DNA of 64,000 bases from Polytrichum commune (lineage: Eukaryota > Streptophyta > Polytrichopsida > Polytrichales > Polytrichaceae). A program made the translations under genes and the position numbers. Positions 35,435-46,290 of the stretch are shown piece after piece; position 1 is the first letter of the stretch; each line of letters opens with the position of its first letter. The stretch is taken from the NCBI GenBank assembly GCA_950295325.1, contig OX485806.1, forward strand, positions 9,238,001 to 9,302,000, written 5' to 3'. The notes under the pieces were generated by a model, which made no database searches, was not told the origin of the DNA, and saw only the letters and a list, made by a program, of their open reading frames with translations.

Positions 35435-35443
35435 ATTTAACAA
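35435..35443. repeat. Target site duplication, right copy (non-autonomous MULE)
   Basis: ATTTAACAA, identical to 34,631-34,639. Confidence 0.8.
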
Positions 35444-35892
35444 GAGTCAAAAGAATGTTGTATGTCTCTAATATAACATAAAGATTGGGAATCTAGGACA
35501 GGGAGTGCAAAGAAAGTAATATCAGAAATGGCAGGTAAGAACTTACTCGAAAATGTTTTGCCATTAATATATTGTGTGGATCCCATGAGAGTGTATCGCT
35601 GATGCAACCTTCCTGATTCAATATCCCAAGAAACAGGATCAACGTCCTGTTCAACAGCGCAACATCACCACTGTCAATGGCAACAGATATATACAGACAA
35701 GATTCGAGGTAAAGGACACAACTGATGATCTTAAGACTTGAAAATTCATCTTCCAAGCGTGAGCTTCTTAGGTTAGTCTTCAGGACAACGTCATGGGTAG
35801 GGAAGCGATGGTGTTATGTTAAGAGCCGAGCAAGGACGGTGTGGCAGCTTTCAGTTTCATCATGGAAGTGTGTTTTGTTGTGTCATTGAGAG

Positions 35893-36039
35893 CATAACAT
35901 TACTTAGATCCATAACAATGTTTTGTGGGACTGACAGTATTCCACGGAATATTCTTCACATTCAGACTGAATGTGGGGGATATTCCGTGGAATGTTGTCA
36001 GTCCCACGGAACACTATTATGGATCTGAATAATGTTATG
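35893..36039. repeat. 147-bp near-perfect foldback (MITE or hairpin RNA gene)
   Basis: Left arm cataacattacttagatccat pairs with the right arm ending atggatctgaataatgttatg. The two arms of about 70 bp match at most positions, including ttccacggaatat and gtgggactgaca, and leave only a few bases of loop around cattcagactgaatg. No clear target duplication is visible. It may be a MITE, or the template of a long hairpin RNA. Confidence 0.8.
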
Positions 36040-36625
36040 AGGTTTTCGTGAGAGGTTGGTGGTTGCTCTATGTATTCGTTTGTGATATTTGAAAACGGAA
36101 GAGCCCACATGATTGTTAGGTGTTGCTCTCTTGTTTTTTGGAGGACACCAATTGGATTGCGGTACTAAGGACCTTGTCTAGAAGGATTGGGGTTAGGACT
36201 TGTAAAGTCATGTGCACATTCCTTACACAATTATGAACTAAATTGAAGGATGCAATGGACAATCAAGGCCATCAATGTAGTGTTTCTTGTGTTAGCTGCA
36301 CTAATATTGTATTTAGAGTTACCAAATCTAGTTGTCTTGCTCAATACTAATTGTAAATTGCTCGTGTAGTGTCAATGCACCAACACTAAATGTGAACCTA
36401 ACATTATTTGTCATTCCTTGCAAAAGAATTTGGCCATTGTAGATTTGCAATGTTGCAATTAAATTCGCTTAGTAAGTGATTTTTCATCGAAATTTCAATC
36501 ATTCATGGCCATATTTCAATACAAAAAAGGTTAGGCTGCGGAATATACCAAAAGTGGATATCAGTTGGGATGATTGTATTTGTGAGCTTATTCATAAGAA
36601 GTGTCATTAGGAAATTTACCACGGT

Positions 36626-36633
36626 GACATAAA
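36626..36633. repeat. Target site duplication, left copy (hAT-like MITE)
   Basis: GACATAAA, repeated exactly at 37,196-37,203. Eight bp is typical of hAT elements. Confidence 0.75.
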
Positions 36634-37195
36634 CACGGGTAGGTCACTCTAAGGCATTTTTGTGCACCACGTGCGGCTGGGGGTTTTTTGTTTTGGGGCT
36701 ATTTACCTTCAAGGGCTGAATTAAAGCCTCCCTATAATTACTTAAATTTCAAAAATGGCCCATTTGTTTGCACCCTTCCATTACTTATATTGTCCAAGTC
36801 ATTGCAATTTTTTGTACTCTATATTCCTTTTAAGTAATAAAAGCTAATCTACTTCCTAACACATTGACGAGTGTTAAGGGAAACCATGGAAACAAAGAAG
36901 GGTGCAAACAAGTAATATCATTGCAAACAAAGTTATGAAGAAAACACATAGGAGACCATAGCAAACATACTAAACATACCTTCTAGGATCCTTATCTTCA
37001 GCCCCTATATTAATTTTACAAAAAAATAATGGCCCACATTTTATGTCCATCTAACTTACTTATAATGGGATTGTCTACATTTAATGGCCCCTTCATTATT
37101 TGGAATTCCTTTATAATTTTTATTTCAAATGATTTTAATCCTCTCTATATTATGCCGCACGTCGTTTTTAAAATGCACTAAGTGACCTACCCGTG
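36634..37195. mobile_element. hAT-like MITE, 562 bp
   Basis: Both ends, read inward, start CACGGGTAGGTCACT, followed by a diverged stretch with GCATTTT and then ACGTGCGGC on both sides, giving an imperfect TIR of about 45 bp. An 8-bp perfect target duplication flanks it. No coding capacity. Confidence 0.82.
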
Positions 37196-37203
37196 GACAT
37201 AAA
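37196..37203. repeat. Target site duplication, right copy (hAT-like MITE)
   Basis: GACATAAA, identical to 36,626-36,633. Confidence 0.75.
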
Positions 37204-38477
37204 TACCATATAACACTAAATACAATATTTACTATAGTAGTAGTTGCAATTAATTTATCCACTGATTATTCTTTTCCTTCTTGCTTGCCTCTTCTTTTTC
37301 CTTGAGCTTTTAATGATAGCAATATATATAAAGGAGAAGGGAAGACTCATCTAATGCATAACCAAGAAAGGAAGGAAGGGAGGGAGTATTGGATGGGATG
37401 TAGGGACATAAGAGAATTTTTACTTGATTTTGTCAAACATTTTTTGTCATCTTTCAAATGATGTGGCATCTCTATAGAATATTCTTTCCTTTAATGTTTA
37501 TAAAATATTTTTTTGAGAGGGAGGGGAATATTGGAAAGGTGAAATAAGTAGAGGTGAACCTAAAACTAGAAAGCATGGAATGGAACACAAGACAAAAAAA
37601 TCATACCGTTTAGCATCATCCCATTTTTGTGGCTTTGAAAGTGGAAGCTACACATCAAGTGTTTGTAAAGAATTGCACTATCTACAAACACAATTCATAG
37701 GTGGTTCATATATTTATCTCAAATCGATTAAGCAGAAAATTGCTTCATTATACTAGACGTAACACATTACATGTTTAAAAATTTAGGAACCAATAATCCG
37801 ACTATCAAAGTACCTATAGATAATAGACTAGCCACCTTGCATTTGGAGTATGTGAACTGTCTCATATCTCTAACCACATAAAAGGAATTCCTTGAAAACA
37901 AAAGAGTGTCCAAATGTTGCATCGAGTGGACGATATGACCCCAAAGGCCGTTTTTACATGAACATGAACATAAAAATTAGAAATTAAATTAAATTAAATA
38001 ATCACTTTTGACAAAATAAACATCTTTGATGTTCACGCAAAGTTTGCATTGAAGTGGAAAACCATCGATTGGAGCGAACACTCTCACATGAGCTCCTAAC
38101 ACAACAAAACATGACCACTTTCCACTTTGACATTTTTTGAACACATTCCAATGATCTTCAAATTGCACAGCTCATGAGTCAGATATGCATGTTGGCTTAA
38201 TGTTTATATTTATGTTAATTGCAGATGAATGTGTTAGGTAGGGCTAATGTAGGAAAAAGAAGTACCATCAACCCAAAATGGGTTGCTTAGGAAGTTAGTG
38301 GTTAAATTTGTTACAAGTAAGTTCAACTCTAATCAATTCACGAAGATGGAAGTTGTGTATTAATTAGATATAGAAAGTTGTGCAAGGTCACTACTCTAAC
38401 AAGATGGTGTGGCCATGAGAGACTTCGTCCCAATAATCTATTCAAAGTCTTTATTAAATAATAGTTAGGCATGCTTA
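37204..38477. other. Intergenic region, no gene supported
   Basis: AT-rich. A TATA-like string, caatatatataaagg (37,320), precedes nothing that I can read as a gene. Confidence 0.4.
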
Positions 38478-38738
38478 TTATAAATTGCATTGAATGAAGT
38501 TATAATTGTGAGTATTTTTATTGTACATAGGTATATGATTTGGAGGTTTAAATGCAAAATAGATAGGTTTATGATGATCTAGCCAATAAGCTTCCGTCGT
38601 CTTTGCTTTTGAATCATTTCCTGGAACATTTGTCAAAACATAATCAAGCAATGTATTACATTTTGTGGTACTATTATTTGTTTTTATATTTAAATCATGT
38701 CGGTTCATAAAACTTTGAAGGTGTAGTTTAGACTTTGG
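38478..38738 (-). pseudogene. Endonuclease fragment of a LINE or Helentron-type element
   Basis: The open frame reads KLHLQSFMNRHDLN, then CNTLLDYVLTNVPGND, then EAYWLDHHKPIYFAF. The T-x-L-D-Y-V-x-T-N and D-H-x-P-I pattern is that of the C-terminal part of exonuclease/endonuclease/phosphatase domains carried by non-LTR retrotransposons and by Helentrons. The final catalytic His and its Asp are in DHHKPI, but the usual preceding Ser is Leu. Only about 87 residues survive, and a stop lies directly upstream. No reverse transcriptase or helicase is nearby. Confidence 0.5.
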
Positions 38739-41700
38739 TTACAAACAGACCCAGGGAAACAATCAAGGTAGACTTAAAAGATGATTTGTGTATCATCTAG
38801 GTGTCTCAAGTAAGTTTGTTTATGGAAAACACAAGGTTATTTCATATCATTTCGGGTTTGAATTGACAATTAGGTGAGGATCTCAATGTCAGTACATGCA
38901 TTTGTGATGCTCATTCAATCTCACACTTTATACCCATTGCTCAACAATTGGGTTTCTTCCTTGGCTTTCTCAAGTTGTCTTCCACTTCTAGAGACTATTG
39001 ACCTTTCGCCAACCGCCTTCCTTAGACATACCTCCCTTGTAATATGCAATCCATAGTCTAAAATATACTACAATGACGGATAACCCTGGATATCCACCAG
39101 ATTACATGCATCACAAAACTATGCTCTTCCTCATTGAACACTTCATGGTTGAAATTATCCATTATTCTTCTATGATAGGGGAAAATATCAAAAGTAACTT
39201 CATCAGGTTGTATAACATTCTAGAATCACTCCAGTTCACATCCTCAAAACAATTTTCCTTCTCACAATTAATTCTCTGTACCCCGCCCCCTGTGGGCAAT
39301 TGATCTTGAGTTATACTTACTAATTCAGTACATTTTCACAGAAATTTCCCCCAATCACTCGCTTGAACTACAGTGATCAAAATCTCAACTTATATTTTCA
39401 GTTATAGACCATTGACTTCAAATCTCTTCAATCCCAAATTTGTTTGTCCATAGTGAAACCCCGAAATATGGCCTCCTAATTTCATTGTAAAAATGCTCAC
39501 ATCCAATTCGCTCCCTTTACTGCTACCCCTTCCATACTCACTGGTTAACTCACAATGTCTTTCAACAGGAAGAACCTTACTTCAATCCAACGTCTACAGA
39601 GTGCATAGTCGGTGTGAATATTTCTCTAAAGAATATACCTTATTTGCACTGGTTTTCACAGTAAGCATGAGAATGATTCCCTCCAAAATAGAAAGAGAAT
39701 GCCCACTTTAGTATGTCAATTTGCCACTAGGAGTAGTAAAGAGTGGTATCAATTCACCTGGATCCCAACATACTTCCACATTTTTCAATATGCACATCCC
39801 TCACAATTTTTTCTCCGCTGCCATTTTCAGTGGCCATAGTAATGGAGTTGAGCTATGCCATTTAAGGTATGTAGTGTCATGTACACTATTTGTGAAGGGA
39901 CTAAACTAGATGCCTAGAGGTTTCAAAGTGTCACACCAACCTAATTGCCAACATGATTCCATTCATCAACATGAGTAACTTTTTTTTTTAAGTGAAAAAA
40001 TACCTACATTTATGGCACATTGGCATGCTTTAGATGATAGTCTTGCCTTTTAGTATGTAAGGGAAAATATTTTTGAGCATACTAACGACAAGCGTCATGT
40101 GTTTACATTTTAGTATGCAAGAGGAAGATATTCTTGTGCATACTAATGGCAACTATCATGTTTGTACACTTCAATCAACTTGTAGACCATTGTTTAGCAT
40201 AGGCACGCACCTCATAACACGATTGAACATACTCACATGCCAAAGATATTAGTAAGCGCACTTGAACGCCAAGTGTCATGAGGTGACACTTATGGTGAAT
40301 TTGTTAACCATCAACGTAACCTAGCAATACACCTCACAATAGAGTAAGTACGTGACACTCTTACACATGTAACACTTAATACTATATAGGTGTAGTCCTT
40401 GTATATTTAACTGAAATATAACCAATTGGCACAATTAGCCCCTGATGGTTTCGAAACCCAATTTGGGTTTCTCATACATACAATACTTTTTGAAACTGTC
40501 CAATGCGAACATACAATGTGTTGTGATTTTTTTGCACATATTGATAGCTTATGGTCCCATACAGAATAACTTGGAAAGAAGTTTATGAACTTGGGTTTCA
40601 TATCATCCAGTATAAATAGAGACTACGCAGCAAGTCTGAAATTGCTGGAAAGCTTTGAGGGGTTAACCAGAGGAATGCCTGGCCCATGGATGTATGTACA
40701 ACTATGCATTCTTCTAATATTCATTTTGCGCCAATGTAATCTCACCTAACCATTTTATCACAATGGGCCATGTAACTGTCATGGCCATCCATCGTCAAAG
40801 CCATATGTTCCTAACCTTTGTACACTTCCCAAAGACGTAAGAGTTATCCTCCAACTCAACATGACTTTTTGTTGGGAATTGGTTGTTTTTGCATACAACA
40901 CCTTCCATGTTCGCGGTATGTTTTCGGTGCACGCTTGGAGATAGTGTGGAGGTTTGAACAAAGAACATTCTATATCAGTTCATTGAGGGTCAAACTCATT
41001 TTGGCATGCCAAGAGGTGCTAAACTGCGTTTGGCCCTCATTGAAATGATATGGGTTCCCCTTCATTCAAACACTACCTCCAAGCACGCACCACAAGTGGA
41101 AAGAAATTGATGACGTCGTATGCAAACAACCAATGGAAAATTATAGGGGACCAACTCCCGACAAAATGTCCCATTGACTTGAAGGATAACTATAACTTCA
41201 ACCTTTGGAGACATTTCTTGAAGAAAGGAGAAGATGATCAACTGTAGAAACGTTTTTGCAGAGATGATGCAATCTTGCTTCACCAAACTCAGTGTCCACT
41301 CATAACACATGAGGAATTTCCCGTATCCCCCTAAACTTCCTGTAATGATTCTCATGAATCAGCTCAAAGATCTCCAAAACCAAAACCATTCAGCAATTAC
41401 CATGAAGTGAAGGAGGATACACATGAGGAATATGAACTACTCCAGGATTCTGTCATAAAAAGAAGAAAAGGAACTAAATATGGACCCAACACCCAACCTT
41501 TGCATCGTCAGGCTGAATCCCCAAGTAACCTGAAAGTCCCCACTGGGTTTCGATGAAACTACAAATACAGAGCCAAAGGCCCAAAATACACGAGAGGATA
41601 CATGTCATCATCCTAGCCCTGAAGAAACAAAATTGACTTATCAGTACAAAAAACACTACCCCGGTCCCAATCTGGTGGCTTGGGGAGTAAGTTGCTCAAA

Positions 41701-43087
41701 AGCTATAGCTCTTTGATGGTGGGGATGTCGGGCCAAATAGAAGACAAAACCTGCAGTTACTTGTGGCCCCAACTGAAAGCCAATACTTCCAATGTCCAGA
41801 TTACTTGAAAACATGGCCATCAAGGACTAGGACAGACCACACAAGCAGATGGATAACGAAATTCAACAGTTTTCAATCTACTGTATCTCTGGAACAATTG
41901 ATTGAAAGTGCAGACCATGTGCATCCGTCTGCAGCAATGGATTTAATGTTGACCACAACACCTTCAGAGAATTGAAGTGGAAATTTACCTCGCTGCTAGA
42001 ATGAAACTCGTGTCAGCACGGGTGGTGCGTGAAGGCAACTTCCGCGTCGTAAGCATTGGGTAAAAAGCGCTTTGTCAGGCAACTCGAGTGACGTGAATCA
42101 CCTGGGGCAAAGAGGGGAGAAGGTTGAGGAGGTGGCGTCCTTATCCATACTGAGGTCTCCATGGAGATTACTGGGGGGACTTGAAGGAATTGAGCTCGCA
42201 ATGACAAACAGCAAGAAATGCTTTCATAGGGTGATCGAGGTCAAAAGTCCTGTGAAGCTCTGATTAAGCTTCATCAAAATTCAAAACATCTTCGCTGACC
42301 ACCTCTCATGGCCACAAAGGTTCAGGCGCATGAGTAACAGTAACTACTCAGCAATGTCATTGAGAAATTCATCAACACCCTGGTATTTGAGAAATTTGAT
42401 TAGGGGGCCGGAAATTTTCACCAACAGGTTACTCCATCAGCCTAAGAACTTGGGAAGTGCAGACCTGCCAAAGCTTGCGAGAGCAATTTTACTTGATGGA
42501 GGTAGATACCATATAACTTTGTCATGGAGGGACACAAGTTCAAACCTGTAGGAAAGTGTCCATCTTCTCTGCCTTCTTGTCAGCTGTTTAGGGATGGCAA
42601 CAAATTGCTTCCCATGCTGCCAGAGCCACATGAATCATGGATTGTCAGGCATGGAGACAGAACCTCCGGGATGAAGTGCCTCTCTTGCATGTCATATCCA
42701 AATTTTGACACCAAATGTTCCATGCAAATGGGAAGTCTGAGAAGATCCAGATTCTTTGACTCGTCCAACCTGAGACTAAGCCCCTGCCGGGACATCCACA
42801 GAAGCGTGAAAAACTTCCTGCCAAGAATTATACAGCTGTGGAAGGCCTTAAGAATCCCATCAAGAAGCCCAGGAATATGTCCACGCTTTGAACATTAAAA
42901 AGCCTGCCATTGAGAAGCCGAGTACCCCAACCAAAGAAAATGAAAATTCCGACAAATGTGGATTGGCTACAAAGACCGATACGGTAGGTAGCCATGCTTG
43001 TCTGTATACCCAAAAAAATTGATGAAGTTACAGATGTCCTTCGTAACCCTCCACAAGCATCAGCAGATACCAAATTTGGCACCGGCA
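38739..43087. other. Intergenic region and 3' flank of the GT61 gene
   Basis: No gene supported. At 39,860-39,960 there is a diverged copy of the repeat that forms the tandem array at 62,900-63,880 (ggtatgtagtgtcatgtacactatttgtgaaggg). At 40,045-40,165 an approximately 80-bp direct duplication is visible (agtatg-aagaggaagatatt). The part 41,400-43,087 is less AT-rich and has spliced-UTR character on the minus strand, but I recognise no protein. Confidence 0.4.
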
Positions 43088-44683
43088 TCAAATGTTCTTT
43101 TCCTTTTCCTTTGAGAGCATCTCCTGAGTAGTAGTCCACCCATGCTGTTTTCGCCATCTTGGCAATGCCCTATGATCAAGAGAGAAATCGCTTTTTACCT
43201 GACTATTCTCGATTTTTCCAGGCACTTGTTGTACATCTGTGGAACAGCCCTCTCCCACCACGATTCTGCAGCTCGATGTCAGTTGTTTCAAAAGCCACTC
43301 TAATTGGTCAATGTCGATTGCAACTTTCTGGTTCTTCGCATAATTCATGCACCCGCGGGTGGAGAAGCAGTTTTTCCAACCATACAAATTGGCGTACATT
43401 CGCATCTTGAAAGGCATGCTACCTTGCTCAGCCAGCCAGGTCCCATACAGCTCGTAGTGGTTTAAATTCGCAGCGTGAACGTAATTTCCAAACCAGTCGA
43501 TGTAGTATAAGAGGGGGAACACTTCAAGAACTGTCGCAAATCGCCGAGCAAACAAGAAATTTACGTTGTGAGAACCGTGGGGCGTCAATACAACGTCTGT
43601 ATCAGCTATCAATTTAACCTGCTCACAAAAACCGCCACCGCCGCTCGTCACAACCTTTGGAACTACCGCCAATTCCCTCTCCAAGGTGAAAAGCACCTCT
43701 TCCATATTTGCAATGGACCGTGACGAGTTCACCCGCTCCAAAACAACAACATTCTTGACAGGCCTTGACGCATCCGTCACAGGAACCTTGCAAAACCCTA
43801 GAACTTTCTTTCTCAGCCACGCATTTGCCTCACGTCCAGGAATGTACCCCGCATTCGTCAACCCTGAGAACAAGATCGCATCCTCGAAGCAAATTTGTGG
43901 TTCACCAGCTCCAGGAGTGTTCAGAAACTTAACCATCAAGCTTTCGCGAAAAACCTTCAACAAACCTAACGACCAGCGTGAAACCGTACTCGGGTCTTGA
44001 GATGCGAACCAATGTAATGTGGAGTTTTGGAGACCGTACAAGTGGGATAGTAGAATCGCAGGAATGAGTTTCTCAGCTTCATGGTGAGGGTTCGGGCCAA
44101 CATTTGGACCATCAGGCATTAGCTTTACATCTGCAACCATTTGCAACCCCCTAATCCATTCTCCCTGTAATTTACTGCCTTCAACTGCAACCGGTTTGTG
44201 CGATGCGGAGTCCCAGCCAGGACAAATTCCTCTTTTTACAGGAACTTGCGCCCTTGGCAATAAGTTAGTAATGAGGCGTAAAACATCTGGAAGACCGCCT
44301 CCCGCGTCGACGACATCTTTTTGGAGATACGGCTGATCATCACAAACTGTGACTTCTGTTTGAGAAATGCACATCCCGTGCACGCGAGGAAAACATATTT
44401 TCCCACACGAGTCCGTGCACACGTAATTCTCGAAAACCTTGTAACTATGCTCTTCCTCGGAGCATGTGGTCGTCTCTTTGGATTTGAAGTGAGGAGGGGG
44501 TAATGACAAAAACCACAAAGCAGGGTACAGTGCAACAAGGCAGAAGAGAGGAATCAGTATGAAAGCGCGACGCAACCTCAACTTGTGCCTGCCTGACCTT
44601 GTGCTGGAGCGTTCAAGCAGCTTCCGTGACGTCCTCGACCTATCCAATGGAGAAGAAACTCTCGGTCTCTCCATTGTGCCCAT
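43088..44683 (-). CDS. Golgi glycosyltransferase, family 61
   Basis: A single uninterrupted frame of 531 residues. The N-terminus is basic (KLRLRRAF) and is followed at about 40-60 by one hydrophobic segment (ILIPLFCLVALYPALWFL), giving the type II membrane topology of Golgi glycosyltransferases. The body has the GT61 (DUF563) C-terminal core: ADTDVVLTPHGSHNVNFLF, with His369 in the conserved D-x-x-x-x-x-H-G segment, then VLEVFPLLYYIDWFG and later Tyr/Trp-rich stretches. Plant GT61 enzymes add xylose, arabinose or related sugars to xylan or to N-glycans, using nucleotide sugars in the Golgi lumen. The acceptor here cannot be told from sequence. Potential N-glycosylation sites NST and NSS are present. 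The start codon chosen is the first of two close Met codons (residues 1 and 4). No intron is needed. Confidence 0.87.
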   Translation of the reverse strand: MGTMERPRVSSPLDRSRTSRKLLERSSTRSGRHKLRLRRAFILIPLFCLVALYPALWFLSLPPPHFKSKETTTCSEEEHSYKVFENYVCTDSCGKICFPRVHGMCISQTEVTVCDDQPYLQKDVVDAGGGLPDVLRLITNLLPRAQVPVKRGICPGWDSASHKPVAVEGSKLQGEWIRGLQMVADVKLMPDGPNVGPNPHHEAEKLIPAILLSHLYGLQNSTLHWFASQDPSTVSRWSLGLLKVFRESLMVKFLNTPGAGEPQICFEDAILFSGLTNAGYIPGREANAWLRKKVLGFCKVPVTDASRPVKNVVVLERVNSSRSIANMEEVLFTLERELAVVPKVVTSGGGGFCEQVKLIADTDVVLTPHGSHNVNFLFARRFATVLEVFPLLYYIDWFGNYVHAANLNHYELYGTWLAEQGSMPFKMRMYANLYGWKNCFSTRGCMNYAKNQKVAIDIDQLEWLLKQLTSSCRIVVGEGCSTDVQQVPGKIENSQVKSDFSLDHRALPRWRKQHGWTTTQEMLSKEKEKNI

Positions 44684-44954
44684 TGCAAGAGGATGAAGAC
44701 ATGAGGCTATTTCTCTTTGACTCCATCTCCATCTCCGTCTCCGTATCTCACAAATTGCCCCACGATGTCTACCTCACATGGGTCCATTTAATCCATTCCA
44801 GACTCTATTGATCTCCTCAGCAAACCTCAGCAATCAACCAACTGAAGCAAAAGGGAACAAAAAAAACAAGTTAGGTCACATTACATACCTGCTGGAGGGA
44901 AAATGCAAATGCTCTCCAACACGAGGATTATAGGCTCTCAACCAACACGATAGC
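44684..44954 (-). other. Likely leader and proximal promoter of the GT61 gene
   Basis: Contains a pyrimidine/purine tract (tctccatctccatctccgtctccg, read on the plus strand at about 44,718-44,741) typical of plant leaders. I see no clear TATA box. Confidence 0.3.
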
Positions 44955-46290
44955 TTCCGCCTGTGAAGCCATTTAGACTGAAGATGCTCCAACTAAAGCG
45001 GCCTACGTACTAGATAATGGCCATCGGGTGGACCTGACCGAGCGGAGGGTGGCCACGAGCCAAGTGCACCCAATGGCCATTATCTAACAGAATCTCCATC
45101 GGGACAAGATTATGCACATTTTATATGAACTTTGTAAACAATTTGTTGGACAACATGACATTTTCTGAATGACGCGGATGTGTTTGAATGTGTGGTTCGC
45201 CCTAAGAAACTTCGAATGGAGGGCATAAATCTCTTTCCCATAGAATTTGCGCTCACAACACAAACAAAGAATCGCAAAACCCTAAGGCCCTAAACCTTTC
45301 CAGTCTTCCGATCCAGCTCGAGCTATCAGAGAAACAAAACATTGCTTAGAACGGAAACAATAGCAACCGATGAAGCACTTCAAATATACAACTTACCTAA
45401 TGCCCTCCAAACAACCTTCCCAAGCGTTCAATAAAAATCACTTCTGACATCTTCATGAGGAACTTTCATTGAAAACTCACACACTTGTCTCATTCGAACC
45501 ACCATCATCGTCATCATTCTCTAAACTCCATGCCAGCATTTGAGTGGATAACTTATGCGGAACATCCAAACCCTAATCTCCACAACAAGCGTCGCTCAAT
45601 CACTACCATCAACAAATATTCCTGACAAAAATCCTCGTCCATGCTTGAGCCTCTCCAAGAACAATAGACTTTCCACAAAATCCTGTGAAACCATTTAGTA
45701 GACTGGGGAAGCTTCAACTAAAGTGGCCTACATTCACAAAACAAAACAAAACAAATAAAACAAACAAACAAACAAACATAAACCTCTAAAACTTTCCAGT
45801 TCTTCCAATCAAACTCGAGCTATCAGAGGAACAAATACATTCCTTGGAACGGAAACGTGAACAGAAACTCGAGCAAACAAGCACCTCAAGTCTTACCAAA
45901 AAACTAGTTCCCTCCGAGAAGAAGAAGCCTTTCTAAGCACTCAAAAAACCACTTCTGACATCCACATGAGGAACTCCATTGCATACTCAAACATTGAAAA
46001 CCCATCTCACTCGAACCAAACCAAAACACATGCGTGAGTCAGCAGTGCACCTGGAGAAATTTTGTCTCCTCAAAAAATCTATCTTTCAACGTCATCTAAC
46101 TTAAACCGCGTGTCAAACAATCAAGTGGATAGCAAGTTCTGCAGATGATGCAAACCCTAATTAATCTCCACAACGAACAAGTGCTCAATCACTTAGCTTA
46201 CCATCAAAAAATATTCCTGCTGATTCTCTTTATCCGAATTTGAGCTTCTCCAAGAATAAAAATAATCCTCGATAATCCTATGAGGTGCAA
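44955..46290. repeat. Diverged tandem duplication upstream of GT61
   Basis: Segments around 44,960-45,670 recur at about 45,680-46,280: 'tgtgaa[g/a]ccatttag', 'ctttccag..cttcc', 'ctcgagctatcagag', 'cacttctgacatc..catgaggaact', 'caaaccctaat' and 'gag[c]ctctccaagaa' appear in the same order in both. Offsets run from about 500 to 720 bp because of indels. Confidence 0.65.
45011..45086. repeat. Short hairpin (20-bp arms)
   Basis: tagataatggccatcgggtg at 45,011-45,030 pairs with cacccaatggccattatcta at 45,067-45,086 with one mismatch, and the spacer is 36 bp. It may be a tiny MITE. Confidence 0.65.
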
